This document shows positions 33,366 through 43,333 of a stretch of 64,000 bases of DNA, piece by piece. Numbering within the stretch: the stretch's first letter is position 1; every line of letters starts with the position of its first letter. The notes below the pieces were generated by a model that was not told the origin of the DNA, searched no databases, and saw only the letters and a list, made by a program, of their open reading frames with translations. The DNA is taken from contig JADJRC010000018.1 in assembly GCA_016712415.1 (NCBI GenBank), positions 1-64,000 of the forward strand. The letters are read 5' to 3'. The translations under genes were made by a program, and so were the position numbers. This stretch comes from Lewinellaceae bacterium. GTDB taxonomy: Bacteria > Bacteroidota > Bacteroidia > Chitinophagales > Saprospiraceae.

Positions 33366-34862
33366 ATGAACACCAGCCCTGTTCACCACATCGGCCCTGA
33401 TCCGCTTACGCTCGATCGCCTGCAAATAATACTCTCGGCGCAACACCAACTGGTGATTTCCGACAAATCCTTGCAGCAAATCAACCACTGCCGGCACTAT
33501 CTGGACGCCAAACTGGCACATTCCAGGGACCTCTTCTACGGCATTAATACCGGCTTTGGTTCGTTGTGCAATATCCGGATTTCCGAAAGCGACATCGAGC
33601 AACTCCAGTACAACCTTCTGGTCAGCCATGCAGCCGGTACAGGCGATGCATCGCCTCCCGAGATTGTACGGATCATGCTGCTGCTCAAGGCGCAAAGCCT
33701 TGCCTATGGCTATTCCGCCGTTCGGGAAAAAGTGGTGCAACGCCTCGTCGACTTTTACAATGCCGGTGTTCTGCCGGTCGTATTTGAACTCGGTTCGCTG
33801 GGCGCATCGGGCGACCTGGCGCCGCTGGCGCACCTGAGCCTGCCCCTGGCGGGACTGGGTGAAGTGTGGTACGAAGGGCGTCGGCAACGCGCAGATGTAG
33901 TGTTGCAACTCCGGGGCTGGTCGCCGCTGGCCTTCAAAGCCAAAGAGGCGCTGGCCCTGCTCAACGGCACCCAATTCTCGGCAGCATACGCCGTCTGGTG
34001 CGTTCTGGAGGGCAGGCGCCTGGCAGCACTGGCCGATCTGAACGCAGCGATCGGGTTCGATGCGTTCAATTGCCGGCTTTCGCCGCTCGACGCGCACATC
34101 CACCGCATACGGCCGCAAGCAGGGCAGATACAAGTGGCCGAAACGGTATTAAACCTGCTCAAAGGCAGCGAAATCGCCGACGCCGAAAAAACCGATGTGC
34201 AGGACCCCTATGCCTTTCGCTGCGTTCCACAGGTACATGGCGCCAGCCGGAATGCCCTGGCACACGTAGAGCAGGTGCTGACGACCGAGATCAATTCCGT
34301 AACCGACAATCCGAATATTTTTCCCGACGACGACCTGATCCTGTCCGGAGGAAACTTCCACGCGCAGCCGCTGGCGTTGCCGCTCGATTATCTCGGTATT
34401 GCACTCGCCGAACTGGGCAGCATTTCCGAACGCCGCGTATACCAGTTGATCGGTGGAAACCGGGGATTGCCGGCTTTCCTGACCGATAACCCGGGATTGC
34501 ATTCGGGCATGATGATCGCTCAGTACACGGCGGCAGCCATTGTCAGTCAAAACAAGGGATTGTGCACGCCGGCATCGGTAGATAGCATTATCAGTTGTAA
34601 TGGACAGGAAGATCACGTGAGCATGGCCGCCAATGCCGCGACCAAAACCAGGCGCATCGTCCTCAACCTCGAGCGCCTTCTGGCCATCGAATTTATGGTA
34701 GCCATGCAGGCCCTGGAATACCGCCGCCCCAAACGCTCATCTGAAGCCATTGAGACACTGTTGCATCGGTACAGAGCAATTGTGCCGCGGCTCGAAGGCG
34801 ACAGGATTTTGCACAACGACATCGAGGCAACCATCCTTTTTTTGAGAACCGTGCAGGAATAA
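33366..34862 (+). CDS. hutH: Histidine ammonia-lyase (498 aa)
   Basis: The MIO-forming Ala-Ser-Gly triad is at residues 146-148 within GSLGASGDLAPLAHLSLPLA. Other family motifs are YGINTGFGSL near 60, NGTQFSAAY near 200 and LSGGNFHAQPLALPLDYLGI near 330. It deaminates histidine to urocanate in the cytoplasm. The other hut genes are not in the window. Tyrosine ammonia-lyase is related, but the His after GFGSL-type positions is not decisive here, so the family is sure and the substrate likely. Confidence 0.92.
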   Translation: MNTSPVHHIGPDPLTLDRLQIILSAQHQLVISDKSLQQINHCRHYLDAKLAHSRDLFYGINTGFGSLCNIRISESDIEQLQYNLLVSHAAGTGDASPPEIVRIMLLLKAQSLAYGYSAVREKVVQRLVDFYNAGVLPVVFELGSLGASGDLAPLAHLSLPLAGLGEVWYEGRRQRADVVLQLRGWSPLAFKAKEALALLNGTQFSAAYAVWCVLEGRRLAALADLNAAIGFDAFNCRLSPLDAHIHRIRPQAGQIQVAETVLNLLKGSEIADAEKTDVQDPYAFRCVPQVHGASRNALAHVEQVLTTEINSVTDNPNIFPDDDLILSGGNFHAQPLALPLDYLGIALAELGSISERRVYQLIGGNRGLPAFLTDNPGLHSGMMIAQYTAAAIVSQNKGLCTPASVDSIISCNGQEDHVSMAANAATKTRRIVLNLERLLAIEFMVAMQALEYRRPKRSSEAIETLLHRYRAIVPRLEGDRILHNDIEATILFLRTVQE

Positions 34863-34868
34863 ACAACC

Positions 34869-36242
34869 TTATTTATTGCTTTCCGATACGGTTTTGGGCA
34901 AAACAAGGTAAAACCACCCGAATTTTGTCTCCACAGAATCGATATGGTACCGGTTTGTCAGGTACCGGGTACCCAGACTGGTATCTGGATTGGTTTGCAG
35001 CGAGTCCAGCCAGCCGAACGCACTGACGACTGCGCTGTCGAGAATACTCTGGTTGAGGGTGGTGTTGACCAGCGTGGCGCCGCTCAGGTTGGCGCGGAAC
35101 ATATCGGTATAACTCATGTGGGTGTTTTCCAGATTGGCGCCGGCAAGATTGGCGTATTGCATATTGGCGCCGGAGAGGTTGGCGTGCCGCAGATCGGCCG
35201 ATTCAAAATAGGTCTTGTACAGGTTGGCGTTTCGGAGCCGCGCATCCCGAAGGTTGGCTCGCGCCAGCACTGCTTCCGTCAATTCTGCCTCACTCAGCCG
35301 GGCTCCGCTCAGATCGGCTTCGTCGAGTTGGGCATGGTTCAGGTCGGCGCCGGTCAGGTTGATACCGGCGAGAAACTCTCCCGATAACACGGCGCCCTTC
35401 AGGTCGGAAAAAGAGAAATCGGCAGAGCGGTATATTTTACGCAGGCTCCGTTGATCTATTTCGCTGCTGGCTATGGAAAAAAGCAAAAAACCGCGTTCCG
35501 GGCTGAGTTCACGCAAAACAAGCGAATCGTTGCCGAGATATCGGTAGGGGCGCAGCGAATTGCTGAGTGCGATGATACGCCCGATGAGTTGCGGTGTGAT
35601 ATCGCGAACCCCTTTGATTCCCACGTCTTCCTTGAGTTCCTGATTGACGGCATCGAGGATATTGCCCATCAAAAAGACGAGTGAACTGCGGCGCTCGGCC
35701 TCCTGGAGATAGGTTTGTTGGTCGAGGCGGATGTTCTGCTGGTTCAGCAACTGGTTTTGTTGCACGAGCAATTTGTTCTGGTTGTACAGCATGACGGTGC
35801 CGAGCAGACCGCCGAGACCTACGAACAGCGATTGAAAAACCACTACGATCCACCGCCTGAAATTCATCCAGGCCACCCAGGCCGATGCGCGCCGGAACAG
35901 GACCGTCAGGTCGCGCCTGGCGGCAGGATAGTCTTTTTCAATGGTATTGAACAGCAGCGACTGGGCGACGTTGTTCAGTTCCCCAAGGTCGGTATCTGAT
36001 ACCCGGAACAGCCTTTTCAGGATAGATTCCTTGTTCTGTACGATCCAGAAGGTCAGCAAAGCGAAAAGGATAATCAGCCAGATGAACCCGCGGATCAGCG
36101 TGCTCAGTTTTTCCTGCAAGGCATTTAACCCCATCTGACCGATAATAGCGCCCAGCAGAATGCCGATGACGAGTGCGATGATGGTTCGCGACAATACATC
36201 AATTCTTGCTCCGGTCGAATCTTCTTGTTTATGCTCTTCCAT
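34869..36242 (-). CDS. Membrane protein with pentapeptide repeats (457 aa)
   Basis: From ATG 36242 (MEEHKQEDSTGARIDVLSRT) there are two membrane helices near residues 22-60 and another near 130 (VVVFQSLFVGLGGLLGTVML). A coiled coil rich in Gln/Asn follows (NQNKLLVQQNQLLNQQNIRL). The last third is a right-handed pentapeptide-repeat helix (ADLNHAQLDEADLSGARLSE and ANLRDARLRNANLYKTYFES). Such beta helices are protein-binding surfaces. The specific role is unknown. It converges with hutH, six bases apart. Confidence 0.85.
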   Translation of the reverse strand: MEEHKQEDSTGARIDVLSRTIIALVIGILLGAIIGQMGLNALQEKLSTLIRGFIWLIILFALLTFWIVQNKESILKRLFRVSDTDLGELNNVAQSLLFNTIEKDYPAARRDLTVLFRRASAWVAWMNFRRWIVVVFQSLFVGLGGLLGTVMLYNQNKLLVQQNQLLNQQNIRLDQQTYLQEAERRSSLVFLMGNILDAVNQELKEDVGIKGVRDITPQLIGRIIALSNSLRPYRYLGNDSLVLRELSPERGFLLFSIASSEIDQRSLRKIYRSADFSFSDLKGAVLSGEFLAGINLTGADLNHAQLDEADLSGARLSEAELTEAVLARANLRDARLRNANLYKTYFESADLRHANLSGANMQYANLAGANLENTHMSYTDMFRANLSGATLVNTTLNQSILDSAVVSAFGWLDSLQTNPDTSLGTRYLTNRYHIDSVETKFGWFYLVLPKTVSESNK

Positions 36243-36357
36243 GTTGAACTCAGGGCTGCCGGCCTGTTGCGGCAAATGTAATTGAATTCCTTCACAGATA
36301 GAATTTGGTGTCATTACTCGAATTTGCGGTACCTTCGCCGCGAAACGGAGTTGCAAT

Positions 36358-37047
36358 ATGACAGGCTCCCCGGAGCATATAAAAGGTATGGTTTTCAACC
36401 TGGACGGCGTGATTGTCGACACAGCCAGGTATCACTACGTCGCCTGGAAAAGGCTGGCGAACCAACTTGGCTTTGATTTCTCCGCCGGGCAGCACGAGTC
36501 ACTGCGCGGACTGAGCCGAATGGCCAGTCTGGAAAAAATACTTGAATGGGGCGAAATATATATGACAGAGGCGGAAAAGCTGCACTGGTCTGATGTCAAA
36601 AACAACTGGTATGTAGAACTGATCTCCAGTTTGCGGCCCGGCGACGTCTTGCCCGGCGCCCTGTTGTTCATCAGGCAGGCCCGCGAGGCCGGCCTTAAGA
36701 TCGCCCTGGCTTCCGCTTCAAAAAGCGCCCGTCAGGTGCTCCATTCCACCAGGCTGGAGTCTTATTTTGATGCAGTGATAGATGGAAACATCACACGCAA
36801 GGCCATTCCCGATCCGGAGTGTTTTTTGCTGGCCGCCCGCGCCATTGATCTTGTCCCCTCCGAATGTCTTGTTTTTGAAGATTCGGCACTGGGTGTTATG
36901 GCCGCCCTGGCGGGAAGATTTACGGTTGTAGGGATCGGCGACCCTGACTACCTGCCCAATGCACATCTTGTTATTCCGGGTTTTGAAGACCTTTCCTGCA
37001 CAAGCCTGCTGGGCAGGGTTAATGAAGCAATATTCTCTCACTCATAA
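36358..37047 (+). CDS. Beta-phosphoglucomutase-like HAD protein with Asn in place of the nucleophile
   Basis: The HAD fold of the PgmB subgroup is clear: motif I FNLDGVIVDTARYHYVAWKR, the substrate-specific HESLRGLSR loop, LALASASKSARQVL and the Asp motif CLVFEDSALGVMAAL. The first Asp of the DxDG motif, the phosphorylated nucleophile, is Asn14 (codon AAC). Asp16 is retained. Without the nucleophile normal mutase activity should be lost, unless the base is a sequencing error. It is followed by an exported hypothetical protein and a GH13 amylase, consistent with alpha-glucan use. Confidence 0.82.
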   Translation: MTGSPEHIKGMVFNLDGVIVDTARYHYVAWKRLANQLGFDFSAGQHESLRGLSRMASLEKILEWGEIYMTEAEKLHWSDVKNNWYVELISSLRPGDVLPGALLFIRQAREAGLKIALASASKSARQVLHSTRLESYFDAVIDGNITRKAIPDPECFLLAARAIDLVPSECLVFEDSALGVMAALAGRFTVVGIGDPDYLPNAHLVIPGFEDLSCTSLLGRVNEAIFSHS

Positions 37048-37080
37048 TGTTGTAATACCATACCTATATTACGTAAAGCA

Positions 37081-37677
37081 ATGAAAATCAACTTCATTCT
37101 CGCCATAATTGTCATTTGTACCGGCTACCTGACCTGCAAGAGCATGCAAAAACCGGCTGCTGAAACACCTGCAGATGCACCTGTAACAACCGTACCGGAC
37201 CCGGCTGAAGGCTACAACGTCAAGGCTTCGCACGTCATCAAAGGGGAAAACCCCGATACTGCACCTACAATGCAGATAAGCAAACCGCCGGCGATGGTCA
37301 ATGTCCCGATCGACGCACTTCCGCCGGCCACTGCCAGCCACAAGGCCTATCTCAGTTCCGGATGGTGGCACATGAATATGGCATATCAGCCCAGCGACAC
37401 GACCGTCCATAGGCATTACCAGTCCAAATGGCTTCGTTTCCGGCAGGACCAGAGTTTCGATATCCTGATCAAAAACAAGGTGGTCGACACCGGGCGCTGG
37501 AACTGGGATGAAACCAAAAACGAGATTTACCTGTCTTGCAAGGATCCGTATATCAACAACACCTGGCATGTTACAGAAAAGGGTTACGTGATGATCTGGA
37601 AGGGAAATACCGACCTGAATGTAACCGGCATACAGGTCAGGGTTGTCGGATCGGGAACGGAGCCTTCCGGCGATTAG
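37081..37677 (+). CDS. Exported hypothetical protein (198 aa)
   Basis: An N-terminal hydrophobic segment (FILAIIVICTGYLTCKSM) could be a lipoprotein signal with Cys in YLTCKS, though the lipobox is imperfect. A Pro/Ala/Thr-rich linker follows, then a C-terminal beta domain (KWLRFRQDQSFDILIKNKVV and GRWNWDETKNEIYL) that recalls lipocalin-like folds. I do not recognise the family. It lies between the HAD and amylase genes in the same direction, 33 and 20 bases apart, so co-transcription is likely. Confidence 0.7.
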   Translation: MKINFILAIIVICTGYLTCKSMQKPAAETPADAPVTTVPDPAEGYNVKASHVIKGENPDTAPTMQISKPPAMVNVPIDALPPATASHKAYLSSGWWHMNMAYQPSDTTVHRHYQSKWLRFRQDQSFDILIKNKVVDTGRWNWDETKNEIYLSCKDPYINNTWHVTEKGYVMIWKGNTDLNVTGIQVRVVGSGTEPSGD

Positions 37678-37697
37678 GCGCACCCTAAATCAACTGT

Positions 37698-39104
37698 ATG
37701 AACATGAGAAATCTGATATTCTTCATTGTTGCGGTGGCGATGTTTTCCTGCCGGAATCAATCTCAACCCACGGTGCAAACAGCTCCTCCCACACCACCCC
37801 GGATATACGACCCATCCGAGCCCGAATGGGCAAAAAATGCCGTTTTGTACGAATGTAATACCCGGCAATTTTCGCCGGAGGGAACATTTGAAGGTGTTCG
37901 GAAACAGCTGCCCCGGCTTAAAGAACTCGGCATAGGGGTTCTGTGGCTGATGCCTGTACACCCCATCGGCAAGGAAAATCGTAAAGGCACGCTGGGTAGC
38001 CCATATTCGGTTCAGGACTATTATGCGATCAATCCGGATTTCGGGACAATCAACGACCTGAAAAACCTGGTTCGGGATGCACACGGGCTCGAACTGAAAG
38101 TTATCCTCGACTGGGTGCCTAACCACACCTCCTGGGATTCCGAGTGGAAAAAACACCATCCGGAATACTTTACAAAATATAACGGCGACTTTACGGTGCC
38201 CCTCAACGAACATGGAGAGCCCATTGCAGACTGGTCTGATGTATGCGACCTCGATTACGGCAATCCGGCAACCCGCCACGCCATGATCGAAGCCATGCAA
38301 TACTGGCTCAAAACCTGCAACATCGACGGGTTCAGGGTCGACATGGCAGGCCTGGTGCCCAACGACTTCTGGGCTGAGGCCTGGCCTGCTTTGGATTCGG
38401 TGAAACAGGTGTTTATGCTGTCCGAATGGCAGGATGAACCGGGGCATTTCAAGTCCTGTTTCAACGCCAATTACGGGTGGAAATGGAAAGACGTAACCAA
38501 AGACATCGGTTCGGGCGCACAGGATGCGCAGTCGCTGGATACCTTGCTGGAATACCTCGATGATTTTTATCCGGACAACTATTGCCAGGTGTATTTCACC
38601 CAAAACCACGACGAGAACTGGTGGAGTGGCACGGAAAGCCAGTTGTACGGCGCCTCGGCCGATGTGTTCAATGTGCTCATGTTCACCTGGCAAGGTATGC
38701 CGATGCTGTACAACGGACAGGAAGACGGCCTTTCCCAGCGATTGAATTTTTTTGAAAAAGACCCGATCCATTGGAAAAAATACGCCAGGAAGGAGTTTTT
38801 CCAAAAACTTTGCAACCTTCGCCGTGACAATCAGGCTATCTGGTCGGGTAAGTATGGGGGCGAGTTGATCAAAATCCCGACAAACATGGATGAATATGTC
38901 TATGCCTTCGCCCGGGAAAAAAACGGGGACAAGGTGATTGTGGTGCTTAACCTGAGTAAACAAAACCGCACTGCAACGCTGAATCCCGGAAGCGACATAC
39001 CCGGCGCTTATACCAACCTGTTTGGCACAAGCACGGTACAAGTAACCAGAGATATGACCCTGACGCTAAAACCCTGGGAGTATCTGGTATTAACAAACAA
39101 GTAA
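37698..39104 (+). CDS. GH13 alpha-amylase-family lipoprotein (468 aa)
   Basis: A lipoprotein signal (LIFFIVAVAMFSCRN) suggests attachment to the outer membrane. The GH13 barrel has all conserved regions: VILDWVPNHTS (I), IDGFRVDMAGL with the nucleophile Asp near 214 (II), MLSEWQDEPGH with the acid Glu near 242 (III) and FTQNHDENWW with the third Asp near 304 (IV). It hydrolyses alpha-1,4 glucans at the cell surface or in the periplasm. Together with the HAD gene it forms a small alpha-glucan cluster; no SusC/SusD pair is present. Confidence 0.93.
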   Translation: MNMRNLIFFIVAVAMFSCRNQSQPTVQTAPPTPPRIYDPSEPEWAKNAVLYECNTRQFSPEGTFEGVRKQLPRLKELGIGVLWLMPVHPIGKENRKGTLGSPYSVQDYYAINPDFGTINDLKNLVRDAHGLELKVILDWVPNHTSWDSEWKKHHPEYFTKYNGDFTVPLNEHGEPIADWSDVCDLDYGNPATRHAMIEAMQYWLKTCNIDGFRVDMAGLVPNDFWAEAWPALDSVKQVFMLSEWQDEPGHFKSCFNANYGWKWKDVTKDIGSGAQDAQSLDTLLEYLDDFYPDNYCQVYFTQNHDENWWSGTESQLYGASADVFNVLMFTWQGMPMLYNGQEDGLSQRLNFFEKDPIHWKKYARKEFFQKLCNLRRDNQAIWSGKYGGELIKIPTNMDEYVYAFAREKNGDKVIVVLNLSKQNRTATLNPGSDIPGAYTNLFGTSTVQVTRDMTLTLKPWEYLVLTNK

Positions 39105-39129
39105 TTGACTGGACGCAATTTACCCGAAA

Positions 39130-41106
39130 ATGCCCTCTAACGGCGAACAACACGGACACCATCACCGCCTTACCCTGGCCGGTTTGATCATTACCCTTGG
39201 CATCATTTACGGCGATATTGGTACATCGCCGTTGTATGTGATGCGAGCCATTGCCGGCACAGGCATAGTCGACCGGGAAACCATACTCGGTGCGGTATCG
39301 CTTGTCTTCTGGACCCTCACTATTCAGACGACATTCAAGTACGTCACGCTTGTGCTGCGCGCGGATAACAACGGCGAGGGCGGCATTTTTTCATTGTACA
39401 CACTGGTAAGGCGGCGGCAAAGGTGGCTGTTGTTTCCGGCGATGATCGGCGGCAGCGCCGTATTGTCGGAAGGCATGATCACCCCGCCCATCTCGGTTTC
39501 GTCTGCAATAGAAGGCTTGCAATCCATTGAAAGTCTGCGCGATGTGCACATTCCTACCGTTCAGATCACCATCGGTATCATTTCGGGACTGTTTATTTTT
39601 CAGCAATTCGGTACGGCAACTGTCGGGCGGTTTTTCGGGCCCGTCATGCTGGTCTGGTTCTCCATGCTCGCCATTTTCGGCTCCATTGAGGTATACGGCC
39701 ACCTGTCCGTTTTACACGCCCTTAACCCGGTATATGCCGTTAAAATGCTCATCCACCACCAGCATGCCCTGGTGCTCATGGGTGCGGTATTTTTATGTAC
39801 GACCGGTGCGGAGGCGCTGTATGCCGACCTTGGCCACTGTGGCAAACAGAATATTCGGGTCAGTTGGGTGTTCGTAAAAACCAGCCTTGTTTTGAACTAT
39901 CTCGGTCAGGCGGCCTGGTGTTTGCAGTTTGAAGGGCAACCCCTGCCGTTGATTGGCGACGAGGCGGTAAACCCTTTTTACGGCGTGATGCCCACCTGGT
40001 TTTTGCCGTTTGGCATCGCCATTGCAGCCATGGCAGCCATCATTGCCAGCCAGGCCATGATCTCCGGTTCGTTTACCTTGGTCAGCGAAGCGATCCGGCT
40101 GGGATTGCTGCCCAAACTGACCGTTATTTTTCCCAGCAACCTGAAGGGTCAGTTGTATGTACCGGCGGTCAACTTCCTCTTGTGGGCGGGCTGTGTATTC
40201 GTCACCCTTTATTTCAAGGAAAGCAAGTACATGGAGGCGGCATATGGTCTTTCTGTGACAATCACCATGCTCATGTCGACCGTCCTGTTGTCCAATTTCC
40301 GGGTCATGAACAGGGTAAACCCGCTGCTGATCTGGGCGTTTCTGGCCTGGTATCTGTGTTTCGAGGGCGCATTTTTCACCGCCAATATCCTGAAGTTCAA
40401 GGATGGCGGTTTTATCACCATCGTAATTGCTTCGGTTCTGTTTGCCCTCATGTTCATTTGGGTCAGGGCCAAGCAGATCAAAGACCGCTTTATTGAAAAC
40501 GTCAAGATCAACGACTATATAGATCAACTGATCTCCCTGAGCAACGACCAAAACATTCCCAAATACGCTACCAACCTTGTCTTTCTGAGTAGCGCCAAAT
40601 CGCCTAAAAAGGTAGAAGAAAAGATTTTGTATTCCATTCTTCAGACACAGCCCAAACGAGCCGATATCTACTGGTTTGTGCATATCGAGGTGACCGATGA
40701 GCCCTATACCATGGAATACAAGGTCAATGTACTGGCCTCTGACGACGTGTACAAGATAACCTTCCGGCTCGGGTTCCGGGTGGAACAGCGCATGAACCTC
40801 TTCCTCAAAAAAGTAGTGGAAGACCTGCTGGAAAACGACGAGGTGAACATTGAGTCGCGTTACCATATCAGCAGGGGAGAGTTGCCGACCGGCGATTTCA
40901 AATTTGTAATCATCCAGGAGTTTTTGTCGCACGAGAACGACCTGCCGGTGCTGGAGCAAATTATTATGAACGTTTACCTGGCCGTAAAAGGCGTGACGGC
41001 TTCGCCGCAGAACTGGTTCGGCCTCGACAGCGATTCGGTGGAGATCGAAAAAGTGCCGCTTGTGCTTCGACCGGTCAAAAATTTCCGCTTGCGCCGGATA
41101 CAATAA
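39130..41106 (+). CDS. kup: Kup-family potassium uptake protein (658 aa)
   Basis: The N-terminus has the family motif LGIIYGDIGTSPLYVMRAIA, then NNGEGGIFSLYTLVRRR and about 12 membrane segments including TGAEALYADLGHCGKQNIR. A C-terminal cytoplasmic domain of about 200 residues follows. It takes up K+ with protons across the inner membrane. It begins 25 bases after the amylase gene and has the GT9 gene seven bases behind it. Confidence 0.95.
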   Translation: MPSNGEQHGHHHRLTLAGLIITLGIIYGDIGTSPLYVMRAIAGTGIVDRETILGAVSLVFWTLTIQTTFKYVTLVLRADNNGEGGIFSLYTLVRRRQRWLLFPAMIGGSAVLSEGMITPPISVSSAIEGLQSIESLRDVHIPTVQITIGIISGLFIFQQFGTATVGRFFGPVMLVWFSMLAIFGSIEVYGHLSVLHALNPVYAVKMLIHHQHALVLMGAVFLCTTGAEALYADLGHCGKQNIRVSWVFVKTSLVLNYLGQAAWCLQFEGQPLPLIGDEAVNPFYGVMPTWFLPFGIAIAAMAAIIASQAMISGSFTLVSEAIRLGLLPKLTVIFPSNLKGQLYVPAVNFLLWAGCVFVTLYFKESKYMEAAYGLSVTITMLMSTVLLSNFRVMNRVNPLLIWAFLAWYLCFEGAFFTANILKFKDGGFITIVIASVLFALMFIWVRAKQIKDRFIENVKINDYIDQLISLSNDQNIPKYATNLVFLSSAKSPKKVEEKILYSILQTQPKRADIYWFVHIEVTDEPYTMEYKVNVLASDDVYKITFRLGFRVEQRMNLFLKKVVEDLLENDEVNIESRYHISRGELPTGDFKFVIIQEFLSHENDLPVLEQIIMNVYLAVKGVTASPQNWFGLDSDSVEIEKVPLVLRPVKNFRLRRIQ

Positions 41107-41113
41107 CCGTCGT

Positions 41114-42088
41114 ATGAAAATCCTTGTGCTCCGGTTTTCATCTATCGGCGACATCGTACTGACTACGCCCGTCGTCCGCTGCCTGAAAAAGCAAACCGGC
41201 GCCGCGGTGCATTTTTTGACCAAAAGCGGATTTTCCACGATTCTTGCCCCCAACCCGTACATTGACAAGGTCATTTCCTTTGAAAACGACGTCGATGAGG
41301 TCTTGCCCGATCTGAAATCCGCGCAATATGACCTGGTGATCGACCTCCACCGCAACCTGCGCAGTCTGCGGGTAAAACTGGCGCTGGGTTGCCCGGCCCG
41401 GTCTTTCGACAAGTTGAACCTCGAAAAATGGCTGCTCGTGAATACCGGCATCGACCTGTTGCCGGCGCTACACATCGTCGACCGCTACATGGATACCCTT
41501 CGGGGCCTGGACGTACAATACGACGGCGCCGGACTGGATTATTTTATTCCACCCGAAGAAGAGGTGAGACCGGAAGACCTGTCGCCCGGACTGACGGCCG
41601 GCCAATATATCGCTTTTGTGCTGGGGGCCACACACGCCACCAAGCGGCTGCCGGTCCAAAAGGCGCAGGAAATATGTCGGGAAATTGACCTTCCGGTGGT
41701 ATTGCTCGGCGGTAAATCGGAACAAGCTACGGCTGGAGCGCTAGTTGGCTCAAATCTTGTAAACCTGTGTGGTCAGCTTACCCTGCATCAATCTGCATCC
41801 GTGGTGCGACAGTCGGCCAAAGTGCTGACGCACGACACCGGTTTGATGCATATTGCGGCGGCCTTCGGCAAACAAATCGTATCGCTTTGGGGCAATACGA
41901 TACCAAAATTCGGGATGTACCCGCTTTACCCAACCGGCGTACACCTGAACACGTCTGTTGAAGTGACGGGATTGCCCTGCCGGCCCTGCTCAAAGATTGG
42001 CTTCGATACATGCCCCAAACGACATTTTCGCTGCATGAACGACCTGCCGGTCGGACAAATACGCGCTGCATTGGACATACCTAAATGA
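41114..42088 (+). CDS. Glycosyltransferase family 9 (heptosyltransferase-like) (324 aa)
   Basis: ATG 41114 begins MKILVLRFSSIGDIVLTTPV, the typical GT9 start. Further signatures are YDLVIDLHRNLRSLRVKLAL, ATHATKRLPVQKAQEICREI and LTHDTGLMHIAAAFGKQIVS. The enzymes add heptose to lipid A core on the inner face of the membrane. Cysteines near the end (LPCRPCSKIGFDTCPK) are common in the Bacteroidota form. The sugar transferred is not certain. Confidence 0.9.
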   Translation: MKILVLRFSSIGDIVLTTPVVRCLKKQTGAAVHFLTKSGFSTILAPNPYIDKVISFENDVDEVLPDLKSAQYDLVIDLHRNLRSLRVKLALGCPARSFDKLNLEKWLLVNTGIDLLPALHIVDRYMDTLRGLDVQYDGAGLDYFIPPEEEVRPEDLSPGLTAGQYIAFVLGATHATKRLPVQKAQEICREIDLPVVLLGGKSEQATAGALVGSNLVNLCGQLTLHQSASVVRQSAKVLTHDTGLMHIAAAFGKQIVSLWGNTIPKFGMYPLYPTGVHLNTSVEVTGLPCRPCSKIGFDTCPKRHFRCMNDLPVGQIRAALDIPK

Positions 42089-42213
42089 CAGTAAACTACC
42101 AAATTCCCGTTTTTAACAAAATCCGCTGCAGGGCTGGGGTTTGAATTCCCGATTTTCCGCTAATTTGCGCCGGTGTTACACGATAAATACCTTTTTTGCT
42201 AAACAATCTGAAT

Positions 42214-43274
42214 ATGCACGTTAGAAAACTACTCTGTCTCACTGTAACCATCCTTACCCTGAACAGCCTCGCTGCGCAGGATATCCATTTCACACAGTTC
42301 TATATGTCGCCGTTGACCATGAATCCCGCCATGAGCGGCAAATTCGAAGGCACGGTGCGTATCGGCGGTATTTACCGCGGACAATGGGCCAGTGTGGTGT
42401 CGGGTTCCAACAGTTTTAAAACGCCGTCTGTGTGGGCCGATGCTCCGGTTATCCGCGGTTTCCGCAAACGCGACTGGATCGGTGTCGGCCTTATGTTTTT
42501 ACCGATAAAGCCGGTGAGGTGGGCCTGAAACACAGCGCCACAAAACTCGGCGCCACCTACCACCTCGCACTCGACAAAAAAGGGAACAACGTGCTTTCGA
42601 TCGGTGGCCAGTACGGCAAAGGAAGCCGCAAACTGGGCGATGATCGCCGTTATGAAGACGGATACGACAATTCAGGTCAATACAGCCAAAGCAACAGTAA
42701 AGAGGGCAACGTGGCAGATGATGCCGGTTATACCGATATCGATGCGGGCATAATACTGACCGCCAAACTCAACAAGCGCATGGACATGAACATCGGGTTC
42801 GGCATGTTCCATATCAACGAATGGAAGTACAGCCTCGTAGGGCCTGCCAACCCCAATGGTCCCGCCCCGACCAACCCCACACCCGGCAATGCGCAAATAG
42901 CGCGCAGGATGGTTATTCACGGTCAGTTCAACGCAGAACTGAATGATAAATGGACCCTGAATCCCGCTTTCCAGTTTCAGAGCATGAGCGGCGCCGATGA
43001 AATTCAGTTGCAGGGAATGCTGGGTTACCTGTTTGACAAGCAAAAAGACATTACCATCAACTTTGGCCTGGGTTACCGCCTGCGCGATGCCTTACAGGCC
43101 ATTGCAGGGGTTAAGTACAAAGACCTTCGTGTCGGCCTTGCCTATGATATCAATACCTCCAGCCTGAAAACGGCCAGTAACTACCGCGGCGGCTTCGAAC
43201 TCGCGGCCAATTATATCATCCGGATTTACAAACCATCCATCATCAGGCCCAAAGTGTTGTGCCCGCGTTTCTGA
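42214..43274 (+). CDS. PorP/SprF-family protein, split by a one-base deletion
   Basis: From ATG 42214 a signal peptide (LCLTVTILTLNSLAAQ) leads into the family signature DIHFTQFYMSPLTMNPAMSG. At 42496-42500 the T-run is one base short; with one more T the sequence continues as MFFTDKAGEVGLKHSATKLG and runs to the stop at 43272-43274. The repaired length is about 353 residues. The C-terminus FELAANYIIRIYKPSIIRPK is typical. It stands directly before an OmpA/TPR/PD40 gene, the usual partner arrangement in T9SS-dependent gliding or secretion loci. Confidence 0.85.
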
Positions 43275-43333
43275 TCATTTGATCTACCCGGCACACGCAT
43301 CCACCCATACAGCGAATACAATCATTTCATAGT

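Noticed and set aside
37674..41475. Long minus-strand ORFs opposite the amylase and kup genes
   Set aside because: These are antisense shadows; the plus-strand genes carry all catalytic or transport motifs.
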